22,220 bases of DNA from a virus. Positions 20,529 to 22,220 of the stretch are shown here, piece after piece (the first letter of the stretch is position 1; each line of letters begins with the position of its first letter). Below the pieces are notes generated by a model. That model searched no databases. It had not been told where the DNA came from and worked only from the letters and a program-made list of their open reading frames with translations. A program made the translations under genes and the position numbers. Location: the IMG/VR virus record IMGVR_UViG_3300044729_003055, positions 1 to 22,220 of that record; one strand, given 5' to 3'.

Positions 20529-22220
20529 GTTTCGATCCCTCCACAGCCGTCCTCCTCGAGGAGGATGCCCCGGCATTTGACCCCACCACCGCCGTTCCTC
20601 TTGAGGAGTTTGATGTTTCCTCTGCTGTGTTGGTCGAGGAAGATTTCGCACTCCCCGCCGCCGTGCCATCCGCTGTGCCGCAGCCGGACGAGGCGATTGA
20701 TTTCCTGCGCGATGCCGAGCGCAACGGCCAAGCCGCCGACGACCAAGGCATAAAGGAAGGCATCTTCCCCCAAGGCAGCACGCCGTGGAAGACCCTCGAT
20801 GGCCGCCTCTACATCGACCCCGCCCGCTACAACATGGCCGTGGAGCAAATGTGGAACCTCGGCGTGATCGACTCCACCAACTACACCGAACTCCTCAAAG
20901 GCACGGTGGACCAAATTGATGAAAATGGAACGCTGGTAGCCCCCAGCGTCGAGAAAGCCACCGCCGCCCGCCGCGACCTCGAGCGCCGCGCTGGTGCATT
21001 CCCCAAAGCCAAAGCCGCCGCCTCCGGCCTCCTCAAGGGAGCCATACAGACGGGAGCCGCCCTTGTCGCAGGCCCAGCCACAGCCGCCGCCACCATCCCG
21101 ACTGGCCCTGGTGCAGTGGTTGCCGGTATTGCCGGAGGCACAGCCGCCGCCCTCGGCACAGGAGCGGCCTACGACAAAGCCCTCGAAGCCTCGGCCAAGG
21201 AGAGCGAACTACTCGATAGCTTCTACGCCGCCAACCAACTCGCCCCTGGCTACAACTCCGCCGGCCAACTCGTCTCGATCCTCGCCCCGACTCCGGTCTC
21301 GGTCTCGCGCCTGGCTAACGCCGCCAACCTCATCCGCGCCGAGAAGGGCGGAGCCGAAGCCGCCAAATTTATCAGCGGAGCCCTCGGCACCGGAGCCGCC
21401 ATAGGCATGGGAACGGATGTCGCAATCCAAGCCGCCAACATCGGCCTGGATAAACTCATCCACCCCGAGATCAACCCCCTCATCGCCGCCGAGCAATACC
21501 GCCAGACAGGCCAGCAACCGCCGCAACGCCCCGAGTTTGACCCCGCCAGCACAGCCATATCCGGCACCCTCGGCGCACTCACCGCAGGCATCGGCGTGAA
21601 GGCTCGCAATAAAACCTACGCCCCCGAGGAGCTTGTCACCCTGGAAAACCAAGTCCGCACCGGCCGTGCCAGCCGACAAGAAGCGGAGGACTACAATGTC
21701 ATGCGCCAAGCGGTGCAAACCCTCCGCGCCGACGAACGCCTCATCGACGCCCAAGCCATCCGCCGCGCCACCGTGGACGCCGCAGGCTTCCGCTTCCTCG
21801 ACACCACCGAGATCATCAACCCCCGCTTCCAGCAAGCCGCCCTCGCCGACGCAGGATTCACCCCCCGCCCAAGCCAACCCGCCATTCCTTATGCCACCGA
21901 GAATCCCGTAGCCGCCATCCCGCTTCAAGGCCAACCCGCCGCCTACACCGGCCAAGCGTTCCTCAACCGTGGCGGCGCAGCGCCAGCCTTCCAAGGCGGC
22001 AGCAACGCCCTGCCCGGCCCCGAGGGAATCCCGGCCCTACCAGCACCGGCCGCAGTTAACCCACAAGTTAACCCGCCCGATATCTTCGACCCTTCGACAG
22101 CGACCGAAATCCCCCCGAACACCTCTACGGCCCTAGCCGCCGCAAGTGGAGCGCCTGCATCAACAGGATCACCCGACCTGATCACCGGGGAGGGGGCCTC
22201 TGTTTCCAAACCCAAGCGCA
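20525..22220 (+). CDS. Large virion protein, C-terminus outside the window
   Basis: Open frame of at least 565 residues from ATG 20525 (overlapping the previous stop) to the right edge. The N-terminus has three related acidic units (FDPSTAVLLEED, FDPTTAVPLEE, FDVSSAVLVEED) within the first 40 residues. Two Gly/Ala-rich hydrophobic segments follow (about 160-220, TGPGAVVAGIAGGTAAALG; and 277-300, FISGALGTGAAIGMGTDVAI), with Lys-poor helical sequence between. The region beyond residue 430 is Pro/Ala-rich and probably linker. Hydrophobic Gly-zipper helices in a long soluble protein at the end of a podovirus late cluster suggest the largest ejection (internal core) protein, but no enzymatic domain such as a transglycosylase is visible in this part. 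Confidence 0.6.
   Translation, partial: MSFDPSTAVLLEEDAPAFDPTTAVPLEEFDVSSAVLVEEDFALPAAVPSAVPQPDEAIDFLRDAERNGQAADDQGIKEGIFPQGSTPWKTLDGRLYIDPARYNMAVEQMWNLGVIDSTNYTELLKGTVDQIDENGTLVAPSVEKATAARRDLERRAGAFPKAKAAASGLLKGAIQTGAALVAGPATAAATIPTGPGAVVAGIAGGTAAALGTGAAYDKALEASAKESELLDSFYAANQLAPGYNSAGQLVSILAPTPVSVSRLANAANLIRAEKGGAEAAKFISGALGTGAAIGMGTDVAIQAANIGLDKLIHPEINPLIAAEQYRQTGQQPPQRPEFDPASTAISGTLGALTAGIGVKARNKTYAPEELVTLENQVRTGRASRQEAEDYNVMRQAVQTLRADERLIDAQAIRRATVDAAGFRFLDTTEIINPRFQQAALADAGFTPRPSQPAIPYATENPVAAIPLQGQPAAYTGQAFLNRGGAAPAFQGGSNALPGPEGIPALPAPAAVNPQVNPPDIFDPSTATEIPPNTSTALAAASGAPASTGSPDLITGEGASVSKPKR

Overview
The window is one continuous late (virion and lysis) gene cluster of a tailed double-stranded DNA bacteriophage or prophage. 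Every supported gene is on the + strand, genes are packed tightly (many ATGA or TAATG stop/start overlaps), and no gene-free stretch exceeds about 200 bases. An SU10-type (DUF5309-like) capsid protein, a ~700-residue portal, a short connector/nozzle set, large Ala/Gly/Gln-rich internal proteins and no visible tape-measure or sheath gene suggest a podovirus-like, short-tailed phage. Terminase, replication and integration genes are not in the window, so lifestyle cannot be read. A lipobox lipoprotein in the lysis cassette implies a host with an outer membrane. Many starts lack a Shine-Dalgarno sequence and follow A-rich leaders, as in Bacteroidota and some other phyla; the host phylum itself cannot be determined.

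Layout. 1-4985 is the head module: C-terminus of a probable scaffold, major capsid protein, a strong hairpin, a small unknown protein, an odd tRNA-like gene with a CAU anticodon, portal, and head-tail adaptor. 5026-8833 carries small virion proteins and fibre proteins (coiled-coil fibre, tropism-determinant-like protein, repeat-rich fibre). 8833-9910 is a lysis cassette: two small membrane proteins, a lipoprotein, and an L,D-transpeptidase-fold enzyme. 9907-11620 holds three stop/start-overlapped genes: an acidic small protein, a calcineurin-like phosphoesterase, and a helix-turn-helix-like protein. 11621-14733 holds a tail nozzle/hub-like protein and a fibre with a self-cleaving S74 chaperone. 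14730-18901 mixes three enzyme-like genes (SET-domain methyltransferase, PP-loop/PAPS-reductase-like protein, Cys-rich YkgJ-like protein) with an 880-residue virion protein that lacks Lys, His, Cys and Trp. 18906-22220 encodes three more probable internal virion proteins, the last running off the window.

How it works together. Capsid, scaffold and portal build the head; adaptor and nozzle close it and form the short tail; fibres bind the host; the low-complexity, Gly-zipper-containing proteins are candidate ejection proteins; the lysis genes release progeny. The SET, PP-loop and YkgJ genes have no obvious structural role and are the best candidates for undescribed biology. At whole-window scale, the palindromes ACGT (two copies found by eye) and GTAC (none found) are almost absent. 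This is visible as a codon switch from NAC to NAT before GTN codons and from TAC to TAT after codons ending in G. It suggests escape from host restriction or an unknown DNA-level constraint.
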